A stretch of DNA of 64,000 nt from Sphingobacterium hotanense (GCF_008274825.1 NZ_CP030848.1:3843618-3907617); one strand, 5' to 3'; positions 1 through 10,354 are shown, counted from the first letter of the stretch. Notes: generated from the letters alone by a model not told the origin. Numbers and translations: made by a program.

Positions 1-8
1 TTTAAAAA

Positions 9-16
9 TATCTTTG
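9..16 (+). promoter_or_regulatory. Bacteroidota -7 promoter box upstream of lptB
   Basis: TATCTTTG is an exact match to the Bacteroidota -7 consensus TAnnTTTG. It ends 18 bases before the ATG at 35, which would give a leader of about a dozen bases. The -33 region lies outside the window, so only half of the promoter can be judged. Confidence 0.55.
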
Positions 17-34
17 CAAGGAAAGGTTAAGCCC

Positions 35-769
35 ATGATTCTTAAAGCAGAACATCTAATCAAGAAATATAAACAACGTACTGTTGTTAACGACGTATCA
101 TTTCATGTGGAACAAGGAGAGATTGTAGGATTGCTCGGCCCGAATGGTGCCGGTAAAACGACCTCTTTCTATATGATCGTAGGATTGATTAAACCTAATG
201 AAGGCAACGTCTATTTAGATGATCTGGAAATTACGGCAGACCCCATGTATCGTCGCGCACAACGCGGAATCGGTTATCTCGCACAGGAAGCCTCTGTTTT
301 TAGGAAGCTTTCCGTAGAAAATAATATCCTTTCGGTACTTGAAATCCATTATCCGAACAAAGCAGAACGTAAAGAAAAGCTGGAAGAGCTATTAACGGAA
401 TTTAGTTTACACCGCGTTCGCAAGAACCGTGGCGACTTATTGTCCGGAGGTGAAAGACGCCGTACAGAAATTGCACGTGCGCTCGCTGCAAACCCACACT
501 TTATTCTATTAGATGAACCCTTTGCCGGGGTAGACCCTATTGCGGTAGAGGAAATCCAAACCATCGTTGCCAAACTTAAAACTCGCAACATCGGAATTCT
601 AATCACCGACCACAACGTACAGGAAACTTTATCCATTACCGATCGTGCATACTTGTTGACCGAAGGAAAGATCATGTTGACAGGAACGCCAGAGGAAATT
701 GCCAATAATGAGCTTGCACGTAAGTTTTATCTAGGTCGACATTTTGAATTAAGACGTAAAAAGTTTTAA
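35..769 (+). CDS. lptB: LPS export ABC transporter ATP-binding protein LptB
   Basis: This is the cytoplasmic ATPase that powers lipopolysaccharide extraction from the inner membrane by LptFG and transfer to LptC/LptA. Visible motifs are Walker A GPNGAGKT (residues 35-42), the signature LLSGGERRR, Walker [14 protein letters not shown] and the switch histidine in ITDHNVQE. The length of 244 residues is normal for LptB. The reading frame is open back to a TTG at 14, but that codon lies inside the -7 promoter box, and a purine-rich AAGGAAAGG precedes the ATG at 35, so 35 is chosen. The next gene follows after 21 bases. An LptF/LptG-type permease is encoded at 46722-47804. Confidence 0.93.
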   Translation: MILKAEHLIKKYKQRTVVNDVSFHVEQGEIVGLLGPNGAGKTTSFYMIVGLIKPNEGNVYLDDLEITADPMYRRAQRGIGYLAQEASVFRKLSVENNILSVLEIHYPNKAERKEKLEELLTEFSLHRVRKNRGDLLSGGERRRTEIARALAANPHFILLDEPFAGVDPIAVEEIQTIVAKLKTRNIGILITDHNVQETLSITDRAYLLTEGKIMLTGTPEEIANNELARKFYLGRHFELRRKKF

Positions 770-790
770 ATTTAGGTTTTTACACATCAT

Positions 791-2302
791 ATGGCCTTAC
801 TAAATTCTCTCTTTACGTGGATCATGAAAAAGCGAATGCACCAAATCGACCTTTTCATGAAGTATCCACACGACGTACAAGAAGAGTGGTTCCAAAGTCT
901 TATATCTGCAGCTGAAGCAACCGAATGGGGCAAGAAATATGACTACAATAGCATACTGACTCCCGAGCAATATAAAGAAAGAGTACCCATCCAGGACTAT
1001 GATAGCCTAAAAGGCTATATCGATCGGATGATCAAAGGCGAACAAAACATTCTCTGGCCATCGGATATCAAATGGTTTGCAAAATCCTCGGGGACAACAG
1101 CCGACCGTAGCAAATTTATTCCTGTTAGTATCGAAGCGCTCGAAGAATGTCACTACCAGGGCGGTAAAGACATGCTTTCCATCTATTGCCACAATAAGCC
1201 CGAAAACAAAGTATTTACTGGAAAATCAGTCGTGATCGGCGGCTCATCGCAGATCAACAACTTCAGCCCTGACTCCTATTACGGCGATTTATCATCCATC
1301 CTGATTCGTAATCTTCCCTTTTGGGCAGAGTTCAAAAGAACGCCAAATATTGAGGTAACCTTGAACCCTAATTTTGAGGAGAAGATCGAGCAGATTTGCC
1401 AGATCACTTTAAAAGAAAACGTAACGAGCCTTGCTGGTGTTCCGACCTGGAACATGGTCATGGCCAATCGTATCTTAGAAATAACAGGCAAGGACAACCT
1501 CTTGGAAGTTTGGCCTAACCTAGAATTCTATAGCCATGGCGGCGTTAGCTTTAAGCCATACCGTGAGCAATTCAAAAAACTAATTCCAACGGACAATATG
1601 TACTATCTGGAGAATTACAATGCTTCAGAAGGCTATTTTGGTCTGCAGGATCGCTCCGACTCGGATGATCTATTGTTGATGTTGGATTATGGAATCTACT
1701 ATGAATTTCTACCGATGGAGAGCCTTCATGAAGAGCATCCAAAAACCTTGGGTCTGCATGAAGTGGAAATTGGAAAGAACTATGCCTTAATCATTACCAC
1801 CAATGCAGGGCTATGGCGCTACAAAATCGGAGACACGATTAAATTCACTTCCCTATCCCCATACCGTTTTCAGATCTCAGGACGCACAAAACAATATATC
1901 AATACCTTTGGTGAGGAAGTTATTGTCGACAATGCCGATCACGCACTGGAAGCGGCCTGTAAAGCAACTGAAGCAAGCATCAAAGATTATACTGCCGGGC
2001 CAGTCTATTTTAAAGACAAAGGCGCCGGGGCCCATGAATGGGTCATCGAATTCGATAAACAACCACAAGACTTCAACAGATTTTGCGAAATACTAGACCA
2101 AACTCTTCGCGAAATTAATTCTGACTACGATGCAAAACGCTATAAAAACATGGCGCTCTCTGCACCGATCATACACAATGCCCCAACAGATACCTTCTAT
2201 CAATGGATGAAGTCTAGAGGGAAATTAGGTGGACAGAACAAGGTTCCGCGTTTGGCAAACAGTAGAGAATACTTGGACCCAATCCTAAAGCTACTTTCGT
2301 AA
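791..2302 (+). CDS. GH3 auxin-responsive promoter family protein
   Basis: The 503-residue product has the whole-length signature of the GH3 family, adenylate-forming enzymes best known from plants, where they conjugate amino acids to acyl acids. Visible features are the serine/threonine-rich ATP loop KSSGTTADRSKF (near residue 95), the central LENYNASEGYFGLQ motif and the late YKIGDTIKF motif, in the expected order. No signal peptide or membrane segment is seen. It lies 21 bases downstream of lptB on the same strand and is probably cotranscribed. The substrate of the bacterial members is not known to me; an acyl-amino acid ligase role is an inference from family chemistry. Confidence 0.85.
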   Translation: MALLNSLFTWIMKKRMHQIDLFMKYPHDVQEEWFQSLISAAEATEWGKKYDYNSILTPEQYKERVPIQDYDSLKGYIDRMIKGEQNILWPSDIKWFAKSSGTTADRSKFIPVSIEALEECHYQGGKDMLSIYCHNKPENKVFTGKSVVIGGSSQINNFSPDSYYGDLSSILIRNLPFWAEFKRTPNIEVTLNPNFEEKIEQICQITLKENVTSLAGVPTWNMVMANRILEITGKDNLLEVWPNLEFYSHGGVSFKPYREQFKKLIPTDNMYYLENYNASEGYFGLQDRSDSDDLLLMLDYGIYYEFLPMESLHEEHPKTLGLHEVEIGKNYALIITTNAGLWRYKIGDTIKFTSLSPYRFQISGRTKQYINTFGEEVIVDNADHALEAACKATEASIKDYTAGPVYFKDKGAGAHEWVIEFDKQPQDFNRFCEILDQTLREINSDYDAKRYKNMALSAPIIHNAPTDTFYQWMKSRGKLGGQNKVPRLANSREYLDPILKLLS

Positions 2303-3260
2303 TATACACTTCTATTTTAATGTTATTTCTATTCTGCTATCCGGACAAGGTAGTGGCAAATACCTGCGTGCAGTCAAACCTAAATCATAGACATTTCATA
2401 AACCAATCATAGCCCATTCCGAGCGGCTCTGATTGGGTTTTACATTGGGTTTGAAAGGGCTTTGAAAGGGGTTTAAGTAGAAGGAGAATGCCTCTACTTA
2501 ATATAGACCCTAGAGCGAAAGCTATACTTCCCAACAAAAAGGAAGACTGCTCTATTGTTAATCGAAAATATTGAAGTATAAGTAGGATGACATAGGGCAT
2601 TTAGAAATGCTCATCAAGTCATAATAGTGCGGATTTGACCCTCGGAGAGCGTCAATTTGGAAAAACCTTTTTGGAGGAATGCTACCCTTATGGGCGGATA
2701 GCAGTTTTATACAAGAATACGATAAAACCGATGATGAACTTAAAAACGCCGACCTCTTTGGTCTCTGGCGTATTGATATTTGCTAATTCTCTTTCCATAA
2801 GTTATTTCTTTGGTTGACTTAAAAACTGATTGACAAGTTGTAGTACGCTAATCTGAATCGGAATAAAGCATTAGGCTATTTGATTCCTTCAAAGTCAACC
2901 ACATCATCAATAAACTTCTACGACTTGCTTCAATATTTAAATTAAGAATCTGTAGACAGCTTGCCACAAATTCATTGACCTATATACAATAACAATACCG
3001 AGAACTAGAATCCTTGCCAACAATGGTATTAACTGATATCCCGATTTTTTCACTATAGCAAACAGTAGACAGTATTGCATAGGAAAACATACAGATTGTA
3101 AAAAAAGAGATATAAAGCATAATATTATATGTTGAAACACATAATATTACGTTAACAATAGCTATGTTTTGAAGGTCTAGTTGCTAATAAATTTTAGCGG
3201 GTTATAAAGCTTAGGTTTTATTTTTTTGCTAACTTGCGGGCATAAAAACAATCAATTGAT
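2303..3260 (+). other. 958-bp gap without a supported gene
   Basis: AT-rich sequence between the GH3 gene and ilvE. It contains a dispersed repeat at 2422-2486 and a hairpin formed by TTAAGTAGA and TCTACTTAA just after it. Short open frames (2385-2600 minus, 2635-2817 plus, 2937-3140 minus) lack recognisable domains. The 2635-2817 frame has a string GERQFGKTF loosely like an ATPase P-loop and could be a relic, but this is weak. The promoter of ilvE must lie near the 3' end of the gap. Confidence 0.6.
2422..2486 (+). repeat. Dispersed intergenic repeat, copy 1
   Basis: About 65 bases built from a repeated TTTGAAAGGG unit. The stretch aligns by eye at roughly 85% identity to the reverse complement of 29622-29686 near the IS110 genes, sharing the exact core GGGTTTGAAAGGGC and the following CTTTGAAAGGG. 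Confidence 0.7.
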
Positions 3261-4331
3261 ATGAGCGCGACAGAACAAATCTCAATTCGCGTAGAGCCAA
3301 CAAAAACATCAAGACTCTCGCAAGTAGATTTCAACAACTTAAAATTTGGACAGATCATGTCGGACCATATGCTGGTCGCTAATTATGAGAACGGACAATG
3401 GACAGACGTAGCTATCGTCCCTTACGGCGATTTGACATTGAGCCCTTCGATGTCTGCACTACATTATGGACAGGCAATTTTTGAGGGAATTAAAGGTTAC
3501 AAATTTGCAGATGGTACGGTTAGTATCTTCCGTCCGGATAAAAACTGGGAGCGTTTTAACAAATCAGCAGCTCGTTTACAGATGCCGGAAGTTCCGGAAG
3601 AGATCTTCATGGATGGTTTGACGAAGTTATTGGATGTTGACCGTGAATGGATCCCATCTATCGAAGGTACTGCATTATATATCCGTCCGTTTATGTTTGC
3701 GACAGAAGCAGCCTTAGGCGTTCACCCATCAATCTCTTATAAGTTTATTATCATCACTTGTCCGGTTGGTGCTTACTATAGCAAACCAATCAGTCTGAAA
3801 GTGGAGACACATTATACACGTGCTGCCGAAGGTGGTGTAGGTTTCTCGAAAAACGCAGGTAACTATGCGCTCTCTTTATACCCAACGCAATTGGCAAATA
3901 ACGAAGGCTATGACCAAATTATGTGGACTGATGCCAACGAACATAAATACATTGAGGAGGCAGGTACGGCAAACTTAATCTTCCGTATTGGTGATACGAT
4001 TATTACGCCACATGGTGACACGATTCTACATGGTGTTACGCGTCGTACGATCATGGAATTGGCAGAAGAGTGGGGCTACAAAGCTGAACAACGCAAAGTA
4101 TCTGTTCAAGAGTTAATTGACGGTATCAAAGCAGGAACAGTAACGGAAGCTTTCGCAGCAGGAACTGCCGCTACGATTACACATATTGACCGTATCGGAT
4201 TTGAAGGACAGGACTATACGCTTCCTCCTGTTGAAGGTAGAGAGTTCTCGTTGAAAGTACTTTCGTACTTGAACGATTTACGATACGGAAAGAGTGAAGA
4301 TACACATGGCTGGAACTTAATTGTAAAGTAA
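3261..4331 (+). CDS. ilvE: Branched-chain amino acid aminotransferase
   Basis: PLP-dependent fold-type IV transaminase interconverting leucine, isoleucine and valine with their 2-keto acids. The product is 356 residues, the normal length of the longer BCAT type. The Schiff-base lysine is K197 in GFSKNAGNYA, and the class-IV signature region follows as YIEEAGTANLIF. The ALHYGQAIFEGIKGYK motif (about 66-81) and YIRPFMFAT (140-148) are typical substrate-pocket segments. The start ATG at 3261 agrees with family N-termini. The gene stands alone, with no other ilv or leu genes nearby, and ends in a strong terminator. Confidence 0.93.
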   Translation: MSATEQISIRVEPTKTSRLSQVDFNNLKFGQIMSDHMLVANYENGQWTDVAIVPYGDLTLSPSMSALHYGQAIFEGIKGYKFADGTVSIFRPDKNWERFNKSAARLQMPEVPEEIFMDGLTKLLDVDREWIPSIEGTALYIRPFMFATEAALGVHPSISYKFIIITCPVGAYYSKPISLKVETHYTRAAEGGVGFSKNAGNYALSLYPTQLANNEGYDQIMWTDANEHKYIEEAGTANLIFRIGDTIITPHGDTILHGVTRRTIMELAEEWGYKAEQRKVSVQELIDGIKAGTVTEAFAAGTAATITHIDRIGFEGQDYTLPPVEGREFSLKVLSYLNDLRYGKSEDTHGWNLIVK

Positions 4332-4355
4332 TTTACCATAGTCATAAAGAATTTT

Positions 4356-4394
4356 AACAAAGGGGCTTTTTTCTTGAAAAAAAGCCCCTTTGTT
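4356..4394 (+). terminator. Rho-independent terminator after ilvE
   Basis: Perfect 17-bp stem with arms AACAAAGGGGCTTTTTT and AAAAAAGCCCCTTTGTT around a short CTTGA loop, followed by TATTCTT. It lies 25 bases after the ilvE stop. The A/T runs on both sides mean it could act in both directions. Confidence 0.85.
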
Positions 4395-4697
4395 ATTCTT
4401 ATTGAATCCACCTTATTAAAAGACTAATTTACTTACAATCAGCAACATACAACTATAATACCGATCCGAAAAGCATTGCACGCATCCAAAAATACCCTCT
4501 TGGACCAACGTATCACTAGTTACAATTTTAAACCGATAGTTTCTTTATAAATTCCTCATAGTATATAAAATTACATCGTTTTCGTAGATTACTCAAACGA
4601 TTGCGTTGCATTTCTACATGCAACCTGACGCTTTTTTCATCACATTCGCATCGATAACCAATAGGTACATCTATCATAACTATTAATACATCGAATC
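4395..4697 (+). other. Gene-free region upstream of susC
   Basis: Sequence between the ilvE terminator and susC. No ORF, structured RNA or clear operator was recognised. It must hold the susC promoter and any control site, but no exact TAnnTTTG box was found close to the start. Confidence 0.5.
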
Positions 4698-7600
4698 ATG
4701 CGAATTTTCTTTACAAATTCCAGGATGAAGTGGATACCCCTATGTTATAGCCTAGCATTTTTGAGTTCCCTTCCCTCCTATGCCGAAACAAAAACGATCG
4801 GTCATAGTCCAATCGCGGAATCGCCGCTGTTTTTAAATGATTCCTACCTGGGTCGCTTCCAAGAAGAGGTCAAGGGTAAGATTGTCGACGAACAGGGCAC
4901 TCCTATTTCAGGAGCCACGATCCGCGAGAAAAACACGAATCAGTCAACACAAAGTGCGGAAGATGGTACATTTACGCTTCAAGTGTCATCACGCAGTTCT
5001 ATTCTAGTCGTTAGCTCGATTGGTTTTGGACAAAAAGAGGTTCCAGCGATGGAAGCTTCATCTATTAGCTTACAAGCAGCGGAAGATCAGATTGAGGAAG
5101 TTGTAGTCGTGGGTTTCGGGACGCAGAAGAAAGTAAATCTAACCGGTGCGATTGCGCATGTTGGTAAAGAGGCTTTCGAGAACCGTCCGGTTGCCAATAT
5201 TGGTCAAGCCTTACAGGGCTTAGTTCCCAACTTAAACATCAGCTTCGGAAATGGAGCGCCAAATACGACGCCAGGTTTCAACTTACGTGGTGGAACGTCG
5301 ATGGCTTATAATGCAAACACCAAAGAATTCGAAACGGTTAATGGTGACCCTTTAGTCATTATTGACGGTGTTGAAAATACGACTGCTGCTTTGAATCAGC
5401 TGAATCCGAATGATATCAGAGACATGTCGTTCATCAAAGATGCTTCTGCAGGTGCTATTTATGGTACGAAGGCAGCATATGGCGTTATTTTGGTTCGCAC
5501 GAAAACTGGTGAATTCAACCAAAAAGGCAGGATATCTTATAACTTCGATGCCAACTTTGACACGCCTACTGCATTACCTGACGTACTAAATTCGTATCAA
5601 ATCCAGCGTGCATCGATGGATCGTACCTTATGGACGAATGGCTCGGTGAGCAATTCGGAAGAGAACAAATTGAACATGATCCAAAAATATCTGGATAACC
5701 CAGTTCCTGAGAATGCTTGGTACGAGGAGGGTGGAAGAGTTATTTGGGTAGGCAATGTGAATCCTTATGAAACGGCAGTAAAAAAATGGACACCTATGCA
5801 GAAGCATACCTTGAACTTCAGCGGTGGTGGCGAAGCGGTAAATTATTATATATCGACAGGTCTGCAAAATCAGTCTGGGATGTATAAAATTAACACCGAT
5901 GAGTTCAAGCGTTATAATGCATTGATCAATGTAAATGCGAAAATTACTAGCTGGTTCAATTTATTTGGAAAGGTAAGTTTCGATCAAACACATTACGAAA
6001 CTCCTTATTTAGTGGGCGGAAAAGGAAATCTTTGGGAAGCCATGATGACCGATCCTGCGCGAAACATCAACACACCGTTGATGACCGGACCAAATGATCC
6101 GCTTCCAAATGCATATACAGACAACATTCTATCTTGGATTAGCTATGGTGCAAGAAATAGATCGGTGAATAGACGTATGTCTTTATTAGCATCGCCAGAA
6201 TTTATCATTCTTCCAAATAAATTGAAGGTAAAAGCTGATTTGGCGTACCAACCACAGAGCTATAGTTTGAACAGGTATAGTCCAAAAATGGCGCAGGTGC
6301 TGGAGTCTTGGAGCAGTTTAGGAACCAACCAAACAGAGGCACAGGAAAACAGAGCCTATCTTGACAATAATAAGCGTGATAATTACTTGATCAACATCTA
6401 TGCGGATTATCAGCAGACATGGGCAGAAAAGCATAATTTCTCTGCAATCTTAGGTTACAACCAAGAGCAAACGACTTATGAGCAGCTGACGAACACGTAT
6501 CGTCGGTTGATCAACCCGAATGTTCAGAATCCGAATGCAGTAGAAGACCCTACGTTAAATGAATCTACTCGATATGCCGAGACACTAGCGGGTAGAGCAG
6601 TATTTGGTAGGATCGCATATAATTACGCGGAGAAATATTTTCTAGAGAGCAATTTACGTTACGATGGAAATGCAAAATTCACGAAAGACGAGCGTTTCGT
6701 TGCTTTCCCATCATTCTCAGCGGGTTGGAGAATCTCTCAAGAATCCTTTATGGACGGTATTCGCGAGTGGGTTAACGAGCTAAAACTTCGTGGAAGCTGG
6801 GGTAAGCTAGGTAACCAACCAGGTGAAGCCTATCCGTTTCAGGCGACTTTAGGTTCCGGTCGTGCGGCCTTCCTGATTAACGGACAACAAATTGTCTACA
6901 TTAACCCTCCTAATTTAGTTTCTCCACATTTAACTTTTGAGAAGGCAAGAACATGGAACATTGGTGTGGATGCAGCATTCCTGCAAAACAAACTTGATGT
7001 GACATTTGAGTACTACAACAGAAAAACAACGGATATTCTAACGAGAGGAGATGCGACATTCCCGAATACGCTAGGTACGCTGGCACCATACGTTAACTCT
7101 GGAATACTGGAAACGAAAGGTTTGGAATTGGCTATTGGCTGGAAAGAAACTTTAGACAATGGTCTTCGCTATCGCGTAGGCGTTAATCTATCCGACTACT
7201 TGACCAAAGTGGTGCATTATGCCGGAAACTCAGGATTGCTCATTACTAATGCCGACAACAGAGAAATCATGTATGATGGAAAAACCATTGGCGAGATCTG
7301 GGGATACAAGAGCGGCGGAATTTTACAGGAATCGGATTTCAACGGTAAAAACCCTGCAAACGGCAATTGGATTTATTCGGGGCCATACCAAGGTAACTTA
7401 TACCCAGGCTACTTGCGGTATCAGGATATCGGTGGACCTGATGGTATCCCTGACGGAAAAATTGATGCTGGCTTAAACAAAATCGGCAACACCGGAGACA
7501 GAGTCGTACTAGGCAATTCTACACCACGCTATCGTTTTGGTATTACTGGAAATGTAGCATTCAAAAACTTTGACTTAGACGTATTGGTGCAAGGTGTGAT

Positions 7601-7967
7601 AAAACGTGATGTATGGACAGGTAGTTCTGCATATTGGGGCGGAGGTGCCGGATGGCGCTGGATGCTGGAACGTTCATGGACGCCAGAGCGTACAGATGCA
7701 GAGTTTCCGATGTATGGTGCAGCTCCATCAGTTAATGATCAATATATGATCAACGGTGCTTATTTACGTTTAAAACAAGCTGTACTAGGATATACTTTAC
7801 CTTCTACGGTTACTGAAAAACTAAAAATAGACCGCTTGCGCTTTACGCTTTCTGGATTTAATTTATTCGAAATCTCAGAAATCCCTAATGTTTTTGATGT
7901 TGATCAAATATCATCAGCATACCCGCAAAAACGTTCGGTTGCTTTCGGTGCACAGATTACTTTTTAA
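4698..7967 (+). CDS. SusC/RagA-family TonB-linked outer membrane protein
   Basis: TonB-dependent outer-membrane importer, 1089 residues, that would form the beta-barrel under the SusD lid at 7979. In order: a signal peptide (1-29, ending SYA); a carboxypeptidase-regulatory-like beta domain (about 57-130, VKGKIVDEQGTPISGATI); the SusC motif EEVVVVGFGTQKK (133-145); a plug domain; and a 22-strand-type barrel ending in a C-terminal phenylalanine. The plug ends with the family-typical YGTKAAYGVILVRTK. No N-terminal STN domain is visible, so signalling through an anti-sigma factor is unlikely. The ATG at 4698 gives a good signal peptide. Confidence 0.93.
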   Translation: MRIFFTNSRMKWIPLCYSLAFLSSLPSYAETKTIGHSPIAESPLFLNDSYLGRFQEEVKGKIVDEQGTPISGATIREKNTNQSTQSAEDGTFTLQVSSRSSILVVSSIGFGQKEVPAMEASSISLQAAEDQIEEVVVVGFGTQKKVNLTGAIAHVGKEAFENRPVANIGQALQGLVPNLNISFGNGAPNTTPGFNLRGGTSMAYNANTKEFETVNGDPLVIIDGVENTTAALNQLNPNDIRDMSFIKDASAGAIYGTKAAYGVILVRTKTGEFNQKGRISYNFDANFDTPTALPDVLNSYQIQRASMDRTLWTNGSVSNSEENKLNMIQKYLDNPVPENAWYEEGGRVIWVGNVNPYETAVKKWTPMQKHTLNFSGGGEAVNYYISTGLQNQSGMYKINTDEFKRYNALINVNAKITSWFNLFGKVSFDQTHYETPYLVGGKGNLWEAMMTDPARNINTPLMTGPNDPLPNAYTDNILSWISYGARNRSVNRRMSLLASPEFIILPNKLKVKADLAYQPQSYSLNRYSPKMAQVLESWSSLGTNQTEAQENRAYLDNNKRDNYLINIYADYQQTWAEKHNFSAILGYNQEQTTYEQLTNTYRRLINPNVQNPNAVEDPTLNESTRYAETLAGRAVFGRIAYNYAEKYFLESNLRYDGNAKFTKDERFVAFPSFSAGWRISQESFMDGIREWVNELKLRGSWGKLGNQPGEAYPFQATLGSGRAAFLINGQQIVYINPPNLVSPHLTFEKARTWNIGVDAAFLQNKLDVTFEYYNRKTTDILTRGDATFPNTLGTLAPYVNSGILETKGLELAIGWKETLDNGLRYRVGVNLSDYLTKVVHYAGNSGLLITNADNREIMYDGKTIGEIWGYKSGGILQESDFNGKNPANGNWIYSGPYQGNLYPGYLRYQDIGGPDGIPDGKIDAGLNKIGNTGDRVVLGNSTPRYRFGITGNVAFKNFDLDVLVQGVIKRDVWTGSSAYWGGGAGWRWMLERSWTPERTDAEFPMYGAAPSVNDQYMINGAYLRLKQAVLGYTLPSTVTEKLKIDRLRFTLSGFNLFEISEIPNVFDVDQISSAYPQKRSVAFGAQITF

Positions 7968-7978
7968 CCTTCTACATC

Positions 7979-9925
7979 ATGAAAAGAACATTTAAATATA
8001 TATTATCAGGAGTTGTAGCGGTTAGTTTGCTACAGTCTTGTAAGAAAGACTTCTTAGATCTTAATCCGGAAACGGAACTTGCGGTCGGTAATTCCTTACA
8101 ATCAGAAACAGAATTAACGCTATACTTAAACAACCTTTACGGACGCTATATCAAGGGGCATTTTGATGGTTGGGCAGATACAAGATTAAATCCTTCCATC
8201 ACTGGCGGTAGCCACTTATTGGCAGGAGACTTTATGACGGACAATATGGTGAAGTATGGGAATATACATAGTATCTTAGACCAGACTTACAAAACACCAA
8301 CCAACGGAACTGATGTGGGTTGGGTATGGGAGGATCTTCGCTCTGTACATTATTTCTTAGAAAACTATAAGAATGCATTACCGTCGGTTAACAATGATGC
8401 TAGCAAACTTGATAAATATGTTGGTGAGGCTTTATTCTTCAAGTCCTGGGACTATTACAGAAAATTGATGCTATTCGGCGATGTGCCATGGTATAATTCG
8501 ACAATGAATATTGACAATGAAGACTTATACAAAGCACGCGACAAGCGAACGTTGGTAGTTGATTCATTGATGAGCACCATTAATTCATCAATCACCAAGC
8601 TGGAGGGAGTAAGCGGACGCGCAGACGGACGCATTAACCAGAACATGGCCTTATTCCTAAAAGCAAGAATTGCTTTGTTTGAAGGTTCATTCAGAACATA
8701 CCATAGCGAATTGCAATTGAAGAGTACCGCAGCTCCTTTCTTAGAGGCTTGTGTTGATGCTTGTGAGAAAATCATCAGCTCGGGAAAATATCAATTGTAC
8801 AGCGCGGGAACAAACCCATACCGGAAGCTCTTTACGTTTAAGAACAATCCCGAGGCCGATCAGAACAAAGAAGCAATTTTAGCGCGTGTTTATGACGGTG
8901 TTAAAGTTGGACATGCTACGCAGCGTTATTGGCAGCAGAACAACAGTATCAGCGGTGCGCGTCCAGCGGGTGGAGCAACACGTAATTTAGTGGATGAATA
9001 CCTATGTATTGATGGACGCCCGATCTATCTATCTGGTTCGGAGGGTAACTATACAGCGAATCCTCTATTTAAAGGATATGATGGTATGTGGACAGAATTG
9101 GAGAACAGAGATCCACGTCTGAAACAAACGATCAACTATCCTGGAGAAAACCGTTCGATATACAATGTGAATAATGATTTGACCAGTGCGGCGGAGAATG
9201 GAGTAACTTATCCTAGATTGTCTTATAATGTAGCTGACAGAACCACGGTTACCGGGTACATGGCGATTAAACATTGGATGGGCGATAAGAAAGAACATGA
9301 CGCAACAACAAGTGGACAGCAGACCGCTATCGAGTTTCGCTATGGCGAGGTTTTATTGATGTTAGCGGAAGCAAAAGCAATCTTAGGTACACTGACTCAA
9401 AATGACCTAGATCGTACAATCAACGCGCTTAGACAGCGTGCGGGCTTTGATTTCGCTGCTTATCCGAATAGCCGTTTACAATTAGCAAACGTGCCTCAAG
9501 ACCCACGTATGGATGCAATCAATGCGGAATTGTTAGAATACGACATAAGCCCTATTCTGCGCGAGATCAGACGTGAGCGTCGAGTAGAAATGGTATTGGA
9601 AGACCGTCGTTATGAAGATTTAATGCGTTGGAAAGCAGGTAAATTTTTAACTATCCCTTACCGTGGTATGAAGTTTACTGCCGAAAAACAGAAGTTATAT
9701 GATGGTACTAAGCTACAAAAACCGATCATCGCATTGAAAGAACAACTTGACAAGGATGTATTTGTGGATAGCGAAGGCTTTATCATTGCTTATCCAAGAA
9801 GCCCTAATATTGTTCAAGGGAAAGCCCTTTGGTCAGACTACCGTTACTATTGGCCGCTTCCGTTGTTTGAACTTTCGTTGGAAGGCAGTCAGTTGAAGCA
9901 GAATCCAGGATGGTTAGGTGAGTAA
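7979..9925 (+). CDS. SusD/RagB-family nutrient-binding lipoprotein
   Basis: Surface glycan-binding lipoprotein that caps the SusC pore. The signal peptide ends at a lipobox with the lipidated cysteine C21 followed by KKD, and the rest matches the SusD architecture: N-terminal TPR-like helices and a C-terminal RagB region with IRRERRVEMVLEDRRYEDLM. The 648 residues are at the long end for the family. It starts 11 bases after susC and so belongs to the same operon. Substrate specificity cannot be read directly; the neighbouring GH2 and GH29 enzymes suggest a galactose- and fucose-bearing oligosaccharide. Confidence 0.93.
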   Translation: MKRTFKYILSGVVAVSLLQSCKKDFLDLNPETELAVGNSLQSETELTLYLNNLYGRYIKGHFDGWADTRLNPSITGGSHLLAGDFMTDNMVKYGNIHSILDQTYKTPTNGTDVGWVWEDLRSVHYFLENYKNALPSVNNDASKLDKYVGEALFFKSWDYYRKLMLFGDVPWYNSTMNIDNEDLYKARDKRTLVVDSLMSTINSSITKLEGVSGRADGRINQNMALFLKARIALFEGSFRTYHSELQLKSTAAPFLEACVDACEKIISSGKYQLYSAGTNPYRKLFTFKNNPEADQNKEAILARVYDGVKVGHATQRYWQQNNSISGARPAGGATRNLVDEYLCIDGRPIYLSGSEGNYTANPLFKGYDGMWTELENRDPRLKQTINYPGENRSIYNVNNDLTSAAENGVTYPRLSYNVADRTTVTGYMAIKHWMGDKKEHDATTSGQQTAIEFRYGEVLLMLAEAKAILGTLTQNDLDRTINALRQRAGFDFAAYPNSRLQLANVPQDPRMDAINAELLEYDISPILREIRRERRVEMVLEDRRYEDLMRWKAGKFLTIPYRGMKFTAEKQKLYDGTKLQKPIIALKEQLDKDVFVDSEGFIIAYPRSPNIVQGKALWSDYRYYWPLPLFELSLEGSQLKQNPGWLGE

Positions 9926-9951
9926 TTTATTTATCAATTAATAGAAAGATC

Positions 9952-10305
9952 ATGAAAACTAAATATATAACACGCTTATTCCTCGTTGCGGGAATCGGGA
10001 TGTCGTTACTTTACTCTTGCAAAAAGGACAATGTGGATTTTGGAGAGAGTTTAACGGTAAGAGAGGCTGTCAATTCTGGGGGTAATATGCAGATTCCGGT
10101 AAAAATTGGTACACCATTGCAATTAAATCTCGCTGTTACACCGGGCAATAGAACCGTTACAGACGCGACATATTCGAATAAGCATCCGGAAATCTCTACC
10201 TTCTCTAACTCAGGTTTGGTAACTGGCGTTAGTGTAGGCAAGGATACGGTTGTTATCAAATTGGGCAACCTACAAGTATGGTATGTTGTCAATGTGACAC
10301 AGTAA
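9952..10305 (+). CDS. Small Ig-like (Big2-type) surface lipoprotein
   Basis: 117-residue lipoprotein with signal peptide and lipidated cysteine C23 (SCKKD). The remainder resembles a bacterial Ig-like group 2 domain: a pattern of PVKIGTPLQLNLAVTPGN, then HPEISTFSNSGLVTGVSVGKDTVVIK, interrupted here for length, which is the Big2 strand layout. It follows susD by 26 bases and is followed by a hairpin, so it is the last gene of the susCD operon. Such small proteins often occupy the surface glycan-binding position in utilisation loci, but glycan binding here is only inferred. Confidence 0.75.
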   Translation: MKTKYITRLFLVAGIGMSLLYSCKKDNVDFGESLTVREAVNSGGNMQIPVKIGTPLQLNLAVTPGNRTVTDATYSNKHPEISTFSNSGLVTGVSVGKDTVVIKLGNLQVWYVVNVTQ

Positions 10306-10323
10306 AATCGCTAATAGCTATTG

Positions 10324-10354
10324 AGCTAGATAGACTATTTTGGTCTATCTAGCT
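10324..10354 (+). terminator. Hairpin after the susCD operon
   Basis: Perfect 12-bp stem AGCTAGATAGAC / GTCTATCTAGCT with a 7-base loop, 18 bases after the lipoprotein stop. No T-run follows immediately, so termination efficiency is uncertain. Confidence 0.6.
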
